Assembly: GCF_025465275.1 (NCBI RefSeq)
Contig: NZ_JAODNK010000104.1
Location: 1-64,000 of the forward strand
Source: Nocardia sp.
Lineage (GTDB): Bacteria; Actinomycetota; Actinomycetes; Mycobacteriales; Mycobacteriaceae
Direction: 5' to 3'
Length of the DNA stretch: 64,000 nt
Shown here one piece after another: positions 23,844-32,724 of the stretch. A program made the position numbers and the translations under genes. Below the pieces are notes generated by a model that saw nothing but the letters and a program-made list of their open reading frames with translations, had not been told where the DNA came from and ran no database searches. Position 1 is the first letter of the stretch, and every line of letters starts with the position of its first letter.

Positions 23844-24836
23844 GTGGCTGTCATGACCTACCGGGAAGCGCTGCGCGAAACCCTCCGCGAGGAGATGCTG
23901 CGCGACGACGATGTCTTCCTCATCGGGGAGGAGATCGGCGTCTTCGAAGGCTCCTACAAGATCACCGCCGGGCTGCTCGCCGAATTCGGCGAAAAGCGGG
24001 TGCGCGACACCCCGATTGCCGAAGAGGGTTTCGTCGGCGCCGCCATCGGTGCCGCCATGCTCGGACTGCGCCCGGTCGTCGAGCTCATGACGATCAACTT
24101 CTCACTGCTGGCGCTGGATCAGATCGTCAATCACGCCGCCAAGATCTACGGCATGTTCGGCGGGCAGACCAATGTGCCCATGGTCATCCGCACCCCGGGT
24201 GGCGGCGGGCAGCAGCTGGGCGCGACGCATTCGCAGAATATCGAGCTGTACTACGCGTTCGTGCCCGGGCTGAAGGTGGTCGCACCGAGCACACCGGCCG
24301 ACGCCCGCGCCCTGCTCAAGGCCGCCATCGAGGACGACGACCCGGTGCTGTTCCTGGAGAACCTGTCGCTCTACAACACCAAGGGCGAAGTGCCCGAGGA
24401 CCTTCCGCCCGTCGAGATCGGCAAGGCGGCGGTCACCCGCGAGGGTTCCGACATCACCCTCATCGGATATTCCCGCATGGCGACCATCTGCACCCAGGTC
24501 GCCGAACGGCTTGCCGCGGACGGGATTTCGGCGGAGGTCGTCGACCTGCGCAGCCTGCGGCCGCTGGACCGCGACACCATTGTCGCCTCGGCGCGCAAGA
24601 CCGGCTGCGTCGTGATCGGCGAGGACGACTGGCTCACCTACGGCATCGGGGCGGAGGTGGCCGCCTCCATCTCCGACGGCGCCTTCGACTACCTGGACGC
24701 ACCGGTCCGCCGCGTGGCCATGGCCGAGGTGCCGCTCCCCTACGCCAAGCCGCTGGAGAAGCTGGCACTGCCGTCGGCCGATTCGCTGTACACCGCTGCC
24801 CTGGAAACCCTTGCCGCCGTGGGCAAGCGACGCTGA
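23844..24836 (+). CDS. pdhB: 2-oxoacid (pyruvate) dehydrogenase E1 beta
   Basis: Partner of E1 alpha. The 330 residues carry the transketolase-type pyrimidine-binding domain (EEIGVFEGSYKITAGLL, EEGFVGAAIGAAMLGLRPVVELM) with Glu that activates ThDP, PGGGGQQLGATHSQ, and the C-terminal domain (DLRSLRPLDRDTIVASARKTG). The GTG start is 10 bases after the E1 alpha stop with AAGGA upstream. An in-frame ATG three codons later is possible. Confidence 0.92.
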   Translation: MAVMTYREALRETLREEMLRDDDVFLIGEEIGVFEGSYKITAGLLAEFGEKRVRDTPIAEEGFVGAAIGAAMLGLRPVVELMTINFSLLALDQIVNHAAKIYGMFGGQTNVPMVIRTPGGGGQQLGATHSQNIELYYAFVPGLKVVAPSTPADARALLKAAIEDDDPVLFLENLSLYNTKGEVPEDLPPVEIGKAAVTREGSDITLIGYSRMATICTQVAERLAADGISAEVVDLRSLRPLDRDTIVASARKTGCVVIGEDDWLTYGIGAEVAASISDGAFDYLDAPVRRVAMAEVPLPYAKPLEKLALPSADSLYTAALETLAAVGKRR

Positions 24837-24851
24837 GAACCGGAGGAACAC

Positions 24852-26288
24852 ATGCCTGACATCACCATGCCCCGGCTCTCCGACACCATGGAGGACGGGG
24901 TCGTCTCCGCCTGGCTCAAGCAGGTGGGCGACACCATCACCCGCGGTGAGGTGGTCGCCGAAATCGAGACCGACAAAGCGCTCATGGAGCTCGAGGCCTA
25001 CGAGGACGGGGTGCTCGAACGCATCATTGCCGAGGTGGGTTCACGGGTGCCGATCGGCGAGCCCATCGCCATCTACGGCGATGGCAGCGGTGCGTCCGCC
25101 GCGGCCGCGACCTCGCAGCCAGCAAGCCCGGCAACCGAATCCGCAGCCCCGGCCGCACAGCCCACGGCGGCGGGATCAGCCGCCGCCACGGGATCTGGCG
25201 GTGCGCCCGGAAATTCGGCGTCGGCGGCCGGAATCGCAGGCACGCCGGGCGATTCCGAGTCGGCAGCCGGAATCGATGACGCGGGCGGCGCTTCGACCGT
25301 CGCCGGGTCCGGTGGGCGGAAGAAATCTTCGCCGCTGGCTCGCAAGATCGCCGCCGAGCTCGGTGTCGATATCGCGACCGTGGCCGGCACCGGCCCCGGC
25401 GGCCGCGTCACCCGTTTGGATGTCGAATCCGCATCCCGCACAGCCGAACTCGCCGACTCGACGTCTCCGGCCGCCACCTCGGCGAGCCCGCCCGCTTCCA
25501 CCTCGGCGACTTCGGCTGCCACGTCGGCAAGCCCGGCTGCTTCCGGCTCGGCGTCTCCGGCCGCTTCCGGTGCGGTGGCCATCGCTCCGGCCTCGCGCGA
25601 CTACGAGGAGGTGCCGCTGACGAATATCCAGCGCGTCTCGGCGCAGCGGCTCACCGAGAGCAAGCAGCAGGCACCGCACATCTATCTCACCAGTGCGATC
25701 GATGTGACCGAACTGCTCATCTTCCGCGCCCAGGTCAACGAGACCCTCGCCGAGGCCGGCGCGGGCAAGGTCAGCGTGAACGATCTGCTGGTGAAGGCGG
25801 TGGCCGCCACGCTGCGCCGCGATCCGTCGGTGAATGTCAGCTTCGCGGGCGACAAATTGCTGCGGCACCACGGGATTCACGTGGGCATCGCGGTCGCCAC
25901 CCCGACCGGCCTGCTCGTCCCGGTGATCCGGGATGCCGACCACAAGGGCGTCGCCCAGATCGCGGCCGAGAGCCGCGACAAGGCCGGACGCGCCCGCGAC
26001 CGCAAGCTTCGTGCGGAGGAGATGTCGGGCGGCACCTTCACCATCTCCAATCTGGGCATGTTCGGCATCGAGCAGTTCACCGCGGTCATCAACCCGCCGG
26101 AGTCGGCGATCCTCGCGGTCGGCGGAGTGCAGGACGAGCTGCGCCTGGATGGCGAGCAGGTGGTGGCCCGGAAGATATTGCGCGTCACGCTCTCTGCCGA
26201 TCACCGCGCCATCGACGGGGCGGTCGCGGCACGCTTCCTGCAGCAATTGAAGGAGCTCATCGAGCATCCCCTGCGCATCGTGATGTAG
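24852..26288 (+). CDS. pdhC: Dihydrolipoamide acyltransferase (E2)
   Basis: Core of the complex; moves the acyl group to CoA. The 478 residues have one lipoyl domain with Lys42 in ETDKALMELEAYEDG, a long Ala/Ser/Thr-rich linker (about 78-160), an E1/E3-binding domain (SSPLARKIAAELGVDIATVAGTGPGGRVTRLDVE, 160-195), a second Ala/Ser/Thr linker and the catalytic domain ending in DHRAIDGAVAARFL, where His and Asp are catalytic. The second linker contains repeated SPAAS/SATSA units that could vary by slippage. The gene ends the operon and is followed by a strong terminator. Confidence 0.93.
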   Translation: MPDITMPRLSDTMEDGVVSAWLKQVGDTITRGEVVAEIETDKALMELEAYEDGVLERIIAEVGSRVPIGEPIAIYGDGSGASAAAATSQPASPATESAAPAAQPTAAGSAAATGSGGAPGNSASAAGIAGTPGDSESAAGIDDAGGASTVAGSGGRKKSSPLARKIAAELGVDIATVAGTGPGGRVTRLDVESASRTAELADSTSPAATSASPPASTSATSAATSASPAASGSASPAASGAVAIAPASRDYEEVPLTNIQRVSAQRLTESKQQAPHIYLTSAIDVTELLIFRAQVNETLAEAGAGKVSVNDLLVKAVAATLRRDPSVNVSFAGDKLLRHHGIHVGIAVATPTGLLVPVIRDADHKGVAQIAAESRDKAGRARDRKLRAEEMSGGTFTISNLGMFGIEQFTAVINPPESAILAVGGVQDELRLDGEQVVARKILRVTLSADHRAIDGAVAARFLQQLKELIEHPLRIVM

Positions 26289-26311
26289 CGCCCGCCGCAT
26301 CACGCCCAGAC

Positions 26312-26358
26312 CCGGATGACGGGGCCGAAAAACCTACCCGGCCGGTCCCGTCATCCGG
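26312..26358 (+). terminator. Terminator of the dehydrogenase operon
   Basis: CCGGATGACGGG (26312-26323) pairs perfectly with CCCGTCATCCGG (26347-26358), followed by CTTTT. Confidence 0.8.
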
Positions 26359-26395
26359 CTTTTCGCGTATGTGGCGCTTGCCACTCGACCGATAA

Positions 26396-26426
26396 GATGA
26401 GACGATTCGACCATAACTCTCTCATC
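26396..26426. promoter_or_regulatory. Inverted repeat upstream of the MpaB-like gene
   Basis: GATGAGA (26396-26402) and TCTCATC (26420-26426), 17 bases apart, about 50 bases before the start at 26475. Possible operator. Confidence 0.4.
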
Positions 26427-26474
26427 CTGTCGGGGTGTGGCCCTCGGACAGGATCGTGATCAAAGGAGATCACC

Positions 26475-27389
26475 ATGACCGCCGCCGTCGCGCCGATCGA
26501 TCATGCGTCCAGAGCAGCCCGCCCCGAACGCCGCCCCTTCGACCCGGACACCCGCGTCTGGCAGGACACCGGTCTCATCACCTTCTCCCTGACCGCCGGC
26601 TCGGCCTTCCTGCTGCAGACCATGGAACCGAGCATTGCCGCGGTCGTGGACGAGCACTCCACCTTCCGCACCGATCCGCTCGGCCGCGCGTTCCGCAGTA
26701 TCGCCTCGGTCATGATGTGGATCTACGGCGGCGACGAAGCCCTCGCCGAGGCCGACCGGCTGCGCGTTATGCACGCCGGTCTCAACACCACCGATGCGCA
26801 CGGCGTAAAACATCAGGCGCTGTCCTCCGGGCCGTGGGCGTGGGTGCTGCACACCGCGATCCACGCGTTCACCGAAGGCAATCGGTACTTCTCCAGCGAG
26901 AAGCTCACCGAGGCCGACAAGGAGTCGTACTACCAGGAGGTGGTGCAGCTCATGCGCAATTTCTCGGTGGCGCCCAAGGAGATTCCCGCGACCTACGCCG
27001 AATGGGAGCCGTGGTTCCAACACCAGGTCGAAAACCATCTCGTGGCAACCACTGTCGCCGAGGACTATCTGAAGGTCATTCGAAAGATCGCCCCGCCCAA
27101 GCAGGTTCCGGCGCCGCTGCGACCGGTCTGGCGTGCCGCGACCACACCGATCGGGCGACTGCAGTACTTCTTCACCGTCGGCACCACCCCCGAGATCATT
27201 CGCGACAAGCTCGGCCTCACCTGGACCGAGAGCGATGAGCGCACGCTGCGCGCCCTCGGCTGGGTCATCGGCCGCACGGTCCCCGCGCTGCCGGAGCGCA
27301 TTCGCTACTTCCCCATCGCCTACGAGGCGCGCCGGCTGGAGCGCGACCGCGCTCGGCTGCGCAAGATCATCGACCTGCGCCCCATGTAA
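26475..27389 (+). CDS. MpaB/Lcp-type oxygenase (DUF2236)
   Basis: A 304-residue protein of the oxygenase MpaB family, which includes the rubber oxygenase Lcp and fungal mycophenolate MpaB; members use a b-type haem. The RTDPLGRAFRSIASVMMWIYGGDEAL stretch and the helix with LSSGPWAWVLHTAIHAFTEGNRYF, which supplies His residues for haem, fit the family. No signal peptide is visible, so it is cytoplasmic. AAAGGAG eight bases before the ATG is an excellent ribosome site. The substrate is unknown. Confidence 0.85.
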   Translation: MTAAVAPIDHASRAARPERRPFDPDTRVWQDTGLITFSLTAGSAFLLQTMEPSIAAVVDEHSTFRTDPLGRAFRSIASVMMWIYGGDEALAEADRLRVMHAGLNTTDAHGVKHQALSSGPWAWVLHTAIHAFTEGNRYFSSEKLTEADKESYYQEVVQLMRNFSVAPKEIPATYAEWEPWFQHQVENHLVATTVAEDYLKVIRKIAPPKQVPAPLRPVWRAATTPIGRLQYFFTVGTTPEIIRDKLGLTWTESDERTLRALGWVIGRTVPALPERIRYFPIAYEARRLERDRARLRKIIDLRPM

Positions 27390-27472
27390 AACGGCGATAC
27401 CCGGGCCGATCCCCGCTGTTACACCCCGTTTCCTGGGGCTGGTCTGCGGCGGGGTAACCCACCAAGGTCACT

Positions 27473-29128
27473 ATGGTGATCATGCGGATGGTGTTGTGGC
27501 GGGCCCTGGTCGGCGTGCTGCTGGTGGTGGGGGTTGTGGCTTTACCGGCTCGGGCCGGAGCGGATGCGCCGTACCAGTGGCGGCAGGAGTACATCACCGC
27601 GCCGGACGGGACGCGGCTGCACGCGGATATTTTGCGGCCGGTGGGCATGGCGGACGATGCGAAGACGCCGGTGATCATGACGGTCAGTCCGTATCGGGCG
27701 CATCTCGCCTATCTCAGTGAGCCGCGGCTCAATGGCGGGCCGTCCACCGTCGACCTCGATGTCGGGATGTTCCTCGGTGCGGGATACACGTATGTGATCG
27801 TGGATTTGCGCGGGTTCGGCGGGTCGAACGGGTGCCCGGACTTCGGCGGGCCGGGCGAACGGTCCGATGTGAAGACCGCCGTCGAGTGGGCGGCGGGGCA
27901 GTCCTGGTCCACCGGCAAGGTCGGGCTGGTGGGCACCTCGTACGAGGCGTGGACCGGATTGATGGGTTTGGCGGAGAAGCCGGCGGGGCTGGCCGCGGTG
28001 GCGGCATTCGAGCCGGTGGTCGATCCGAACGCGTATCTGTACATGCAGGGGATCGCGTGGAAGTTCTCCGGTAAGCCGGTCACCGAAAGTGGTGTGCGGC
28101 CCTCGGATCTCGCGGGGTTCGAGCATCTGCTCATCGCCTCCACCCCGGGACGCCCGGAGGATTCGCCCGAGTACCAGGCGAATGCGGTGAGCATCGACCC
28201 GGCGTGTTACGCGAACTACGTCGACCAGATCACGAATCACGATGACGCCTCGGCCTTCTGGCAGGATCGCGATCTGGTGGCGAAGCTGCGCGGGAACACC
28301 ATTCCGCTGTTTCTCGGGCAGGGGTTCATCGACTACAACACGAAGGCGGATCGCGTCTTCCAGCTGTGGAACGGGCTCGGGCCGGGTGAGCACAAGGCGT
28401 GGTTCGGGCAGTGGGGGCATCGGACGTGTGAAACACAGTGCGGCACCCCACAATTCACCTCCGAGCTGCTCGGATTCTTCGATCATCTGGTGGCGGGGAA
28501 GGCTGCGCCGGTGCCCGGGCCACGAATCACCGTCGGCCAGTTCGACGCGAAGTGGCGTTCGGAGACAGCGTGGCCGCCTGCCGACGGCCGGCCGGTGCCC
28601 GTGGATCTGCGCACCGGGATCTACACCGACCGGGGCCTGGTTCCCGGGGCGGATCGCGAAATCTGGTCTGTCAGCCAGCCTTTGGCGCAGGATCAGCATC
28701 TCTCGGGGATTACCACGGCAGCCCTGACGCTCGATGCGCCGCCGCAGACCACGGTTGCGCTGGAGATGTACGACATTGCGCCGGACGGGCTGGCCACCGT
28801 CATCACCCGCGGTATCGCACCGGCGACCGCTGATACACAGTTGCGCCTGCTGGCCCAGGATTGGCCGCTCAGCGCCGGGCATCGCATCGGGTTCCGCATT
28901 ACCGATGTGGTCGACGACATTTGGGCGCACCCGCCGGCTTTCGCGAAGGTCACAGTGAACTCCGCCCGAGTGCAACTGCCGATGCTCACCGCCATTCGCA
29001 GCCCCGACCAGCCCGGCGGCGTCTCCGACGGCATCCCGAAGTGGCATAACGAGAAGTCCGTCTCGCTGCCCGCCGATCTGCTGAACAATGCGACTGTGAC
29101 CGTCGACTTCCCGCCCCGGACAGGTTAG
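27473..29128 (+). CDS. Secreted CocE/X-Pro dipeptidyl peptidase-like hydrolase
   Basis: A 551-residue alpha/beta hydrolase with an N-terminal signal peptide (VLWRALVGVLLVVGVVALPARAGA) and a C-terminal jelly-roll domain typical of CocE/NonD hydrolases. The nucleophile is Ser156 in VGTSYEAW; acid and base are in DYNTKADRVFQLWNG and WGHRTCET. DLRGFGGSNG is the family oxyanion stretch. Acts outside the membrane on esters or peptides. The first ATG is used; two more follow within six codons. Confidence 0.87.
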   Translation: MVIMRMVLWRALVGVLLVVGVVALPARAGADAPYQWRQEYITAPDGTRLHADILRPVGMADDAKTPVIMTVSPYRAHLAYLSEPRLNGGPSTVDLDVGMFLGAGYTYVIVDLRGFGGSNGCPDFGGPGERSDVKTAVEWAAGQSWSTGKVGLVGTSYEAWTGLMGLAEKPAGLAAVAAFEPVVDPNAYLYMQGIAWKFSGKPVTESGVRPSDLAGFEHLLIASTPGRPEDSPEYQANAVSIDPACYANYVDQITNHDDASAFWQDRDLVAKLRGNTIPLFLGQGFIDYNTKADRVFQLWNGLGPGEHKAWFGQWGHRTCETQCGTPQFTSELLGFFDHLVAGKAAPVPGPRITVGQFDAKWRSETAWPPADGRPVPVDLRTGIYTDRGLVPGADREIWSVSQPLAQDQHLSGITTAALTLDAPPQTTVALEMYDIAPDGLATVITRGIAPATADTQLRLLAQDWPLSAGHRIGFRITDVVDDIWAHPPAFAKVTVNSARVQLPMLTAIRSPDQPGGVSDGIPKWHNEKSVSLPADLLNNATVTVDFPPRTG

Positions 29129-29135
29129 GTGACCG

Positions 29136-30710
29136 ATGACCCGCACCGCCTCGCGCACCACACCCACCGTGGACGCCGCCGCCGCCGAACGCCTCGCCGC
29201 CGCCCTCCGCTGCGCCACCATCTCCCGCGAGGACCACACCGAAATCGACCCTGCCGAATTCGACCGCCTCACCACCCATCTCGAACACTGCTTTCCCCTG
29301 GTCCACACCCACCTCGAATGCGAGACCTTCGGCCACAGCCGCCTCTACCGCTGGGCCGGGACCTCCGGCGACGCGACAACCGGCAGGCCTGCCACTACCT
29401 CGAACAGTCCAGCAACGGCTGCTGACACCGGCAGTGCACCCAGCACGTTCGCGAATGGCAATGCCCCGGCCGGCAGCAGTGCGGCAACGCCCCGCACTGG
29501 TCCAGGCGATATGGCGACATCTGCAGAGAATCCGGCAACGGCCGCCGACACTGCTGCGATCGGCAGCGGCGCGGGTGGCATCGAGCGGGTGGGCGCAATT
29601 CTGCTGGCGCATATGGATGTGGTGCCGGTGGATGATGAGGCGGGGTGGACGCATCCGCCGTTCGCGGGGGTGGTCGATGACGAATTCATTTGGGGGCGTG
29701 GGGCTATCGATGACAAGAGTCGGGTGATGGCGATCCTAGAGGCGGTCGAGGCGGCGCTGGGAGCAGGGGTACAGCCCAGGGGGACTGTGTATTTGGCGTT
29801 CGGGCATGACGAAGAGGTGTTCGGGGAGGGTGGGGCCGGGCGGATGTCGGCTCGGCTGCGGGCCGCGGGGGTTCGAGCCGATCTGTTGATCGATGAGGGT
29901 GGCGTGATCACTACCGGTGTGGCTGCTGGAGTGGCGCAGCCCGTGGCCACGATCATGGTGGGCGAGAAGGGGTTTGCGACGGTGCGGCTGTCGGTCACCG
30001 CGGTGGGCGGGCATTCGTCCATGCCGGGGCGGCAGACCGCGGTCGGGCAGTTGGCGCGGGCGGTGGCGCGGATTCAGGATCACCCGTTTCCGCTGCGGTT
30101 GACGCCGGTGACGCTCGACATGCTTTCGCGTTTGCGGAGTGTCATCTCGGAGCCACGGCGCACCCTGCTCGGGCTGGTGGGCGTGGCCGGGCCCGTGGTG
30201 GCACGGGTGCTGGCGGCGCGGCCGACGACCGAGGCACTGGTGCGCACCACCACCGCACCGACGATGATCAGCGGCGGAGTCAAACCCAATGTGCTGCCGC
30301 AGCGTGCCGAGGCGTACGTGAATTTCCGTATCCTGCCCGGTGATTCGGTCGCCGATGTGCTGACGCACTGCCGTCGCGTGGTCCGCGACAAGCACGTCGC
30401 CATCGAGCTGTCCGGCACCGCCTCCGAACCCTCCCCGGATCCCGCCGCCGGCCCCGCCTTCGAGCTCGTCGCCGACCTGGCGCGCGAGGTAGTTCCGGGT
30501 GTCGCGGTCACCGTCGGCATCGTCCCCGGCGCCACGGACGCGCGCTACTACGACGATCTCGCCGCCACCCGCTGCAATTTCGCCCCCATCATCCTCACCG
30601 CTGAAGACCTGGCACGCATTCACGGCACCGACGAGCGCATCTCCCGCGCCAACTACGCCCGCCTCATCACCTTCAACCGCCGCCTCATCGACCGCCTCGC
30701 CCAGCCCTGA
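29136..30710 (+). CDS. M20 family metallopeptidase (carboxypeptidase-like) with Ala/Thr-rich insert
   Basis: A 524-residue zinc peptidase of the carboxypeptidase S/M20 type. Metal and catalytic residues appear in ILLAHMDVVPVD, RGAIDDKSRVM, GHDEEVFGEGG, ATDARYYDD and RIHGTDERIS; the dimerisation domain starts near VSVTAVGGHSSMPG. Residues about 77-150 are a low-complexity Ala/Thr/Gly/Ser insert placed between the strand LYRWAG and the His-containing strand, which are normally adjacent. The insert probably forms a disordered loop near the active site. The ATG follows the previous stop by seven bases. Confidence 0.87.
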   Translation: MTRTASRTTPTVDAAAAERLAAALRCATISREDHTEIDPAEFDRLTTHLEHCFPLVHTHLECETFGHSRLYRWAGTSGDATTGRPATTSNSPATAADTGSAPSTFANGNAPAGSSAATPRTGPGDMATSAENPATAADTAAIGSGAGGIERVGAILLAHMDVVPVDDEAGWTHPPFAGVVDDEFIWGRGAIDDKSRVMAILEAVEAALGAGVQPRGTVYLAFGHDEEVFGEGGAGRMSARLRAAGVRADLLIDEGGVITTGVAAGVAQPVATIMVGEKGFATVRLSVTAVGGHSSMPGRQTAVGQLARAVARIQDHPFPLRLTPVTLDMLSRLRSVISEPRRTLLGLVGVAGPVVARVLAARPTTEALVRTTTAPTMISGGVKPNVLPQRAEAYVNFRILPGDSVADVLTHCRRVVRDKHVAIELSGTASEPSPDPAAGPAFELVADLAREVVPGVAVTVGIVPGATDARYYDDLAATRCNFAPIILTAEDLARIHGTDERISRANYARLITFNRRLIDRLAQP

Positions 30711-30884
30711 CCTACGGAGTCCGGCGAGCATCGCGCTCGAATCGGCGGGAGCGGCGACGGGAGCGGTGGTGGTGCGCGAGAATAACTCGGCCGGTACGCG
30801 ACAATTCGGGCGGAGCACCGCGCGGGACGTGTGCGGATGCCCCCGGCAGCGTGCCGACACCTATCCCATCGAGAGGGAGCGACG

Positions 30885-31721
30885 ATGACCCGAAACGAGA
30901 CCGGCGAATTCCAGGGCAATGGCGGGCGTGTGTTCTGGCAGGCGTGGCTGCCGGACGGTGACCCGCGCGCCGTGGCCGTGATCGTGCACGGGTATGCCGA
31001 GCATTCGGGGCGCTATGCGCATGTGGCGAAGCGGTTGAACGATGCCGGGATCGCGGCGTACGCACTCGACCACATCGGGCACGGCCGATCCGACGGCGGG
31101 AACGCGAATATCGAATCGCTCGACGGGGCTGCCGACAATGTGCAGACACTGCTCACCCTCGCCTCCGCGGAACATGCCGGTCTGCCGCGTTTCGTGATCG
31201 GGCACAGCATGGGCGGGCTCACCACCGCCTATCTGGCCACCCGCGCACCGCTGGAGGTGACCGGCATCGTGTTGTCGGGTCCCGCGATCGTGATCGAGGC
31301 CGGAAATATCGTGCAGCGGACCCTCGCCCCGGTGGTATCCCGCTTCCTCCCGAATCTTCCTGTCCTGAAACTGGATTCGAAGCTGGTAAGCCGCGATCCC
31401 GAGGTGGTGCGGGCGTACGACACCGATCCGCTGGTCCATCACGGCGGCGTCCCGGCCCGCACCGGCGGTGAGATGCTGCGCGCCGGCACCTTCGTGCTGT
31501 CGCACCTCGACCGGCTGACCGTCCCGCTGCTCGTCCAGCACGGCGCCGCCGATGGTCTGGCCTCCCCCACCGGCGCCGACCTGCTCGAACGCGATGCGGC
31601 GTCGAAGGACAAGACCGTCATCCGCTACCCCGGTCTGTTCCACGAGATCTACAACGAACCCGAGCAGGACAAGGTCCTCACCGACCTGGTGAACTGGCTC
31701 GACGCGCACATTCCGGCGTAG
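30885..31721 (+). CDS. Monoacylglycerol lipase
   Basis: A 278-residue serine hydrolase close to mycobacterial Rv0183. VHGYAEHSGRY (HG oxyanion motif), the lid-containing region, nucleophile Ser108 in VIGHSMGGL, Asp in HGAADGLASP and His in GLFHEIYNEP form the expected set. It hydrolyses monoacylglycerols, probably host or storage lipid products. The ATG at 30885 follows GAGAGGGAGC; the frame's earlier ATG is less likely. Confidence 0.9.
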   Translation: MTRNETGEFQGNGGRVFWQAWLPDGDPRAVAVIVHGYAEHSGRYAHVAKRLNDAGIAAYALDHIGHGRSDGGNANIESLDGAADNVQTLLTLASAEHAGLPRFVIGHSMGGLTTAYLATRAPLEVTGIVLSGPAIVIEAGNIVQRTLAPVVSRFLPNLPVLKLDSKLVSRDPEVVRAYDTDPLVHHGGVPARTGGEMLRAGTFVLSHLDRLTVPLLVQHGAADGLASPTGADLLERDAASKDKTVIRYPGLFHEIYNEPEQDKVLTDLVNWLDAHIPA

Positions 31722-31758
31722 CCACGCGGAAAAATAGCTGACGGTCACGGGGCAACCC

Positions 31759-32604
31759 GTGGCACAGTCGGTTGACGTGACCGACTATCGCAAACTCAAC
31801 CGTGCCAATTGGGATGAGCGTGCGCCGTTGCACGCCGCCTCCTCGGAATACGGCCTGAACCGTTTCCGCACCGATACCAGCTTCCTCAGCGATGTCGTCC
31901 GCTTCGATCTGCCACGCCTCGGTGACATTCGCGGACTGCGCGGTGTGCACCTGCAATGCCATATCGGCACCGACACGCTGTCGCTGGCTCGACTCGGCGC
32001 GGATATGACAGGCCTCGACTTCTCTCCCGCCTCACTGGCCGAGGCCCGCGCGCTGGCCGAGACCAACAGCACCGTAATCGAATACGTCGAAGCCGATGTC
32101 TACGATGCCGAGCAGGTGCTGGGCACGGAGCAATTCGATCTGGTCTTCACCGGTGTCGGTGCGCTGTGCTGGCTGCCCGATATCCGGCGCTGGGCCGATA
32201 TCGTCGCCGCGCTGCTGCGGCCCGGCGGGCGGCTGTTCCTGCGCGAGGGCCACCCGGTGCTCTGGTCGATCGACGAGTCCCGGCCCGACGGGCTGACCAT
32301 CGGATATCCCTATTTCGAAACCCCCGAGCCCATGGTGTTCGCCGAGACGGGCACCTATGTCGAGACGACCGGCGAACTCACCAGCAGTGTCACACACGTC
32401 TGGAATCACGGGCTGGGCCAGATCGTCGGTGCGCTGCTGACAGCCGGCCTGACCCTCACCGAACTGGTCGAACACGACAGCGTGCCCTGGGATGCGCTGC
32501 CCGGCCGCATGTTCCGCGATGAGGGTGGCGAATGGCGGCTCACCCAGCATCCCGAACGCGTGCCGCTCTCCTACACCTTGCAAGCCCGTAAGGAACCCCG
32601 ATGA
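31759..32604 (+). CDS. SAM-dependent class I methyltransferase
   Basis: A 281-residue methyltransferase. The SAM-binding motif is VHLQCHIGTDTLSLARLG with acidic D in MTGLDFSPASLAEARALA; later strands are VEADVYDAEQV and FDLVFTGVGALCWLPDI. The N-terminus YRKLNRANWDERAPLHAASSEYGLNRF matches a broad actinomycete family of unknown substrate. Starts at GTG; another GTG six codons later is possible. Its stop overlaps the ATG of a 24-codon frame. Confidence 0.85.
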   Translation: MAQSVDVTDYRKLNRANWDERAPLHAASSEYGLNRFRTDTSFLSDVVRFDLPRLGDIRGLRGVHLQCHIGTDTLSLARLGADMTGLDFSPASLAEARALAETNSTVIEYVEADVYDAEQVLGTEQFDLVFTGVGALCWLPDIRRWADIVAALLRPGGRLFLREGHPVLWSIDESRPDGLTIGYPYFETPEPMVFAETGTYVETTGELTSSVTHVWNHGLGQIVGALLTAGLTLTELVEHDSVPWDALPGRMFRDEGGEWRLTQHPERVPLSYTLQARKEPR

Positions 32605-32675
32605 ACGAAGAGCTCATCCCCATCCTGCGCGACCCCGACGGCAACCGCCTCCGCGTAGGCACACCTCCCCGGTAA
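32601..32675 (+). CDS. Possible 24-residue coupled peptide
   Basis: An ATGA overlap with the methyltransferase stop opens a frame of 24 codons (MNEELIPILRDPDGNRLRVG...) ending in TAA. It resembles the beginning of a longer protein and may be a truncated gene or a genuine short peptide. A hairpin CCCCGGT / ACCGGGG (32667-32693) overlaps its end. Nothing is known about it. Confidence 0.35.
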   Translation: MNEELIPILRDPDGNRLRVGTPPR

Positions 32676-32724
32676 CCATCACTCACACCGGGGAACCGGG
32701 CGCCTGCCTCGCGCGTCCAATTCG

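Noticed and set aside
27542..29308. 588-codon open frame antisense to the CocE-like gene
   Set aside because: High-GC DNA gives long antisense frames; the plus-strand gene has signal peptide and catalytic motifs. The same applies to long frames opposite lpdA, glnE, caeA, SURF1 and cobD.
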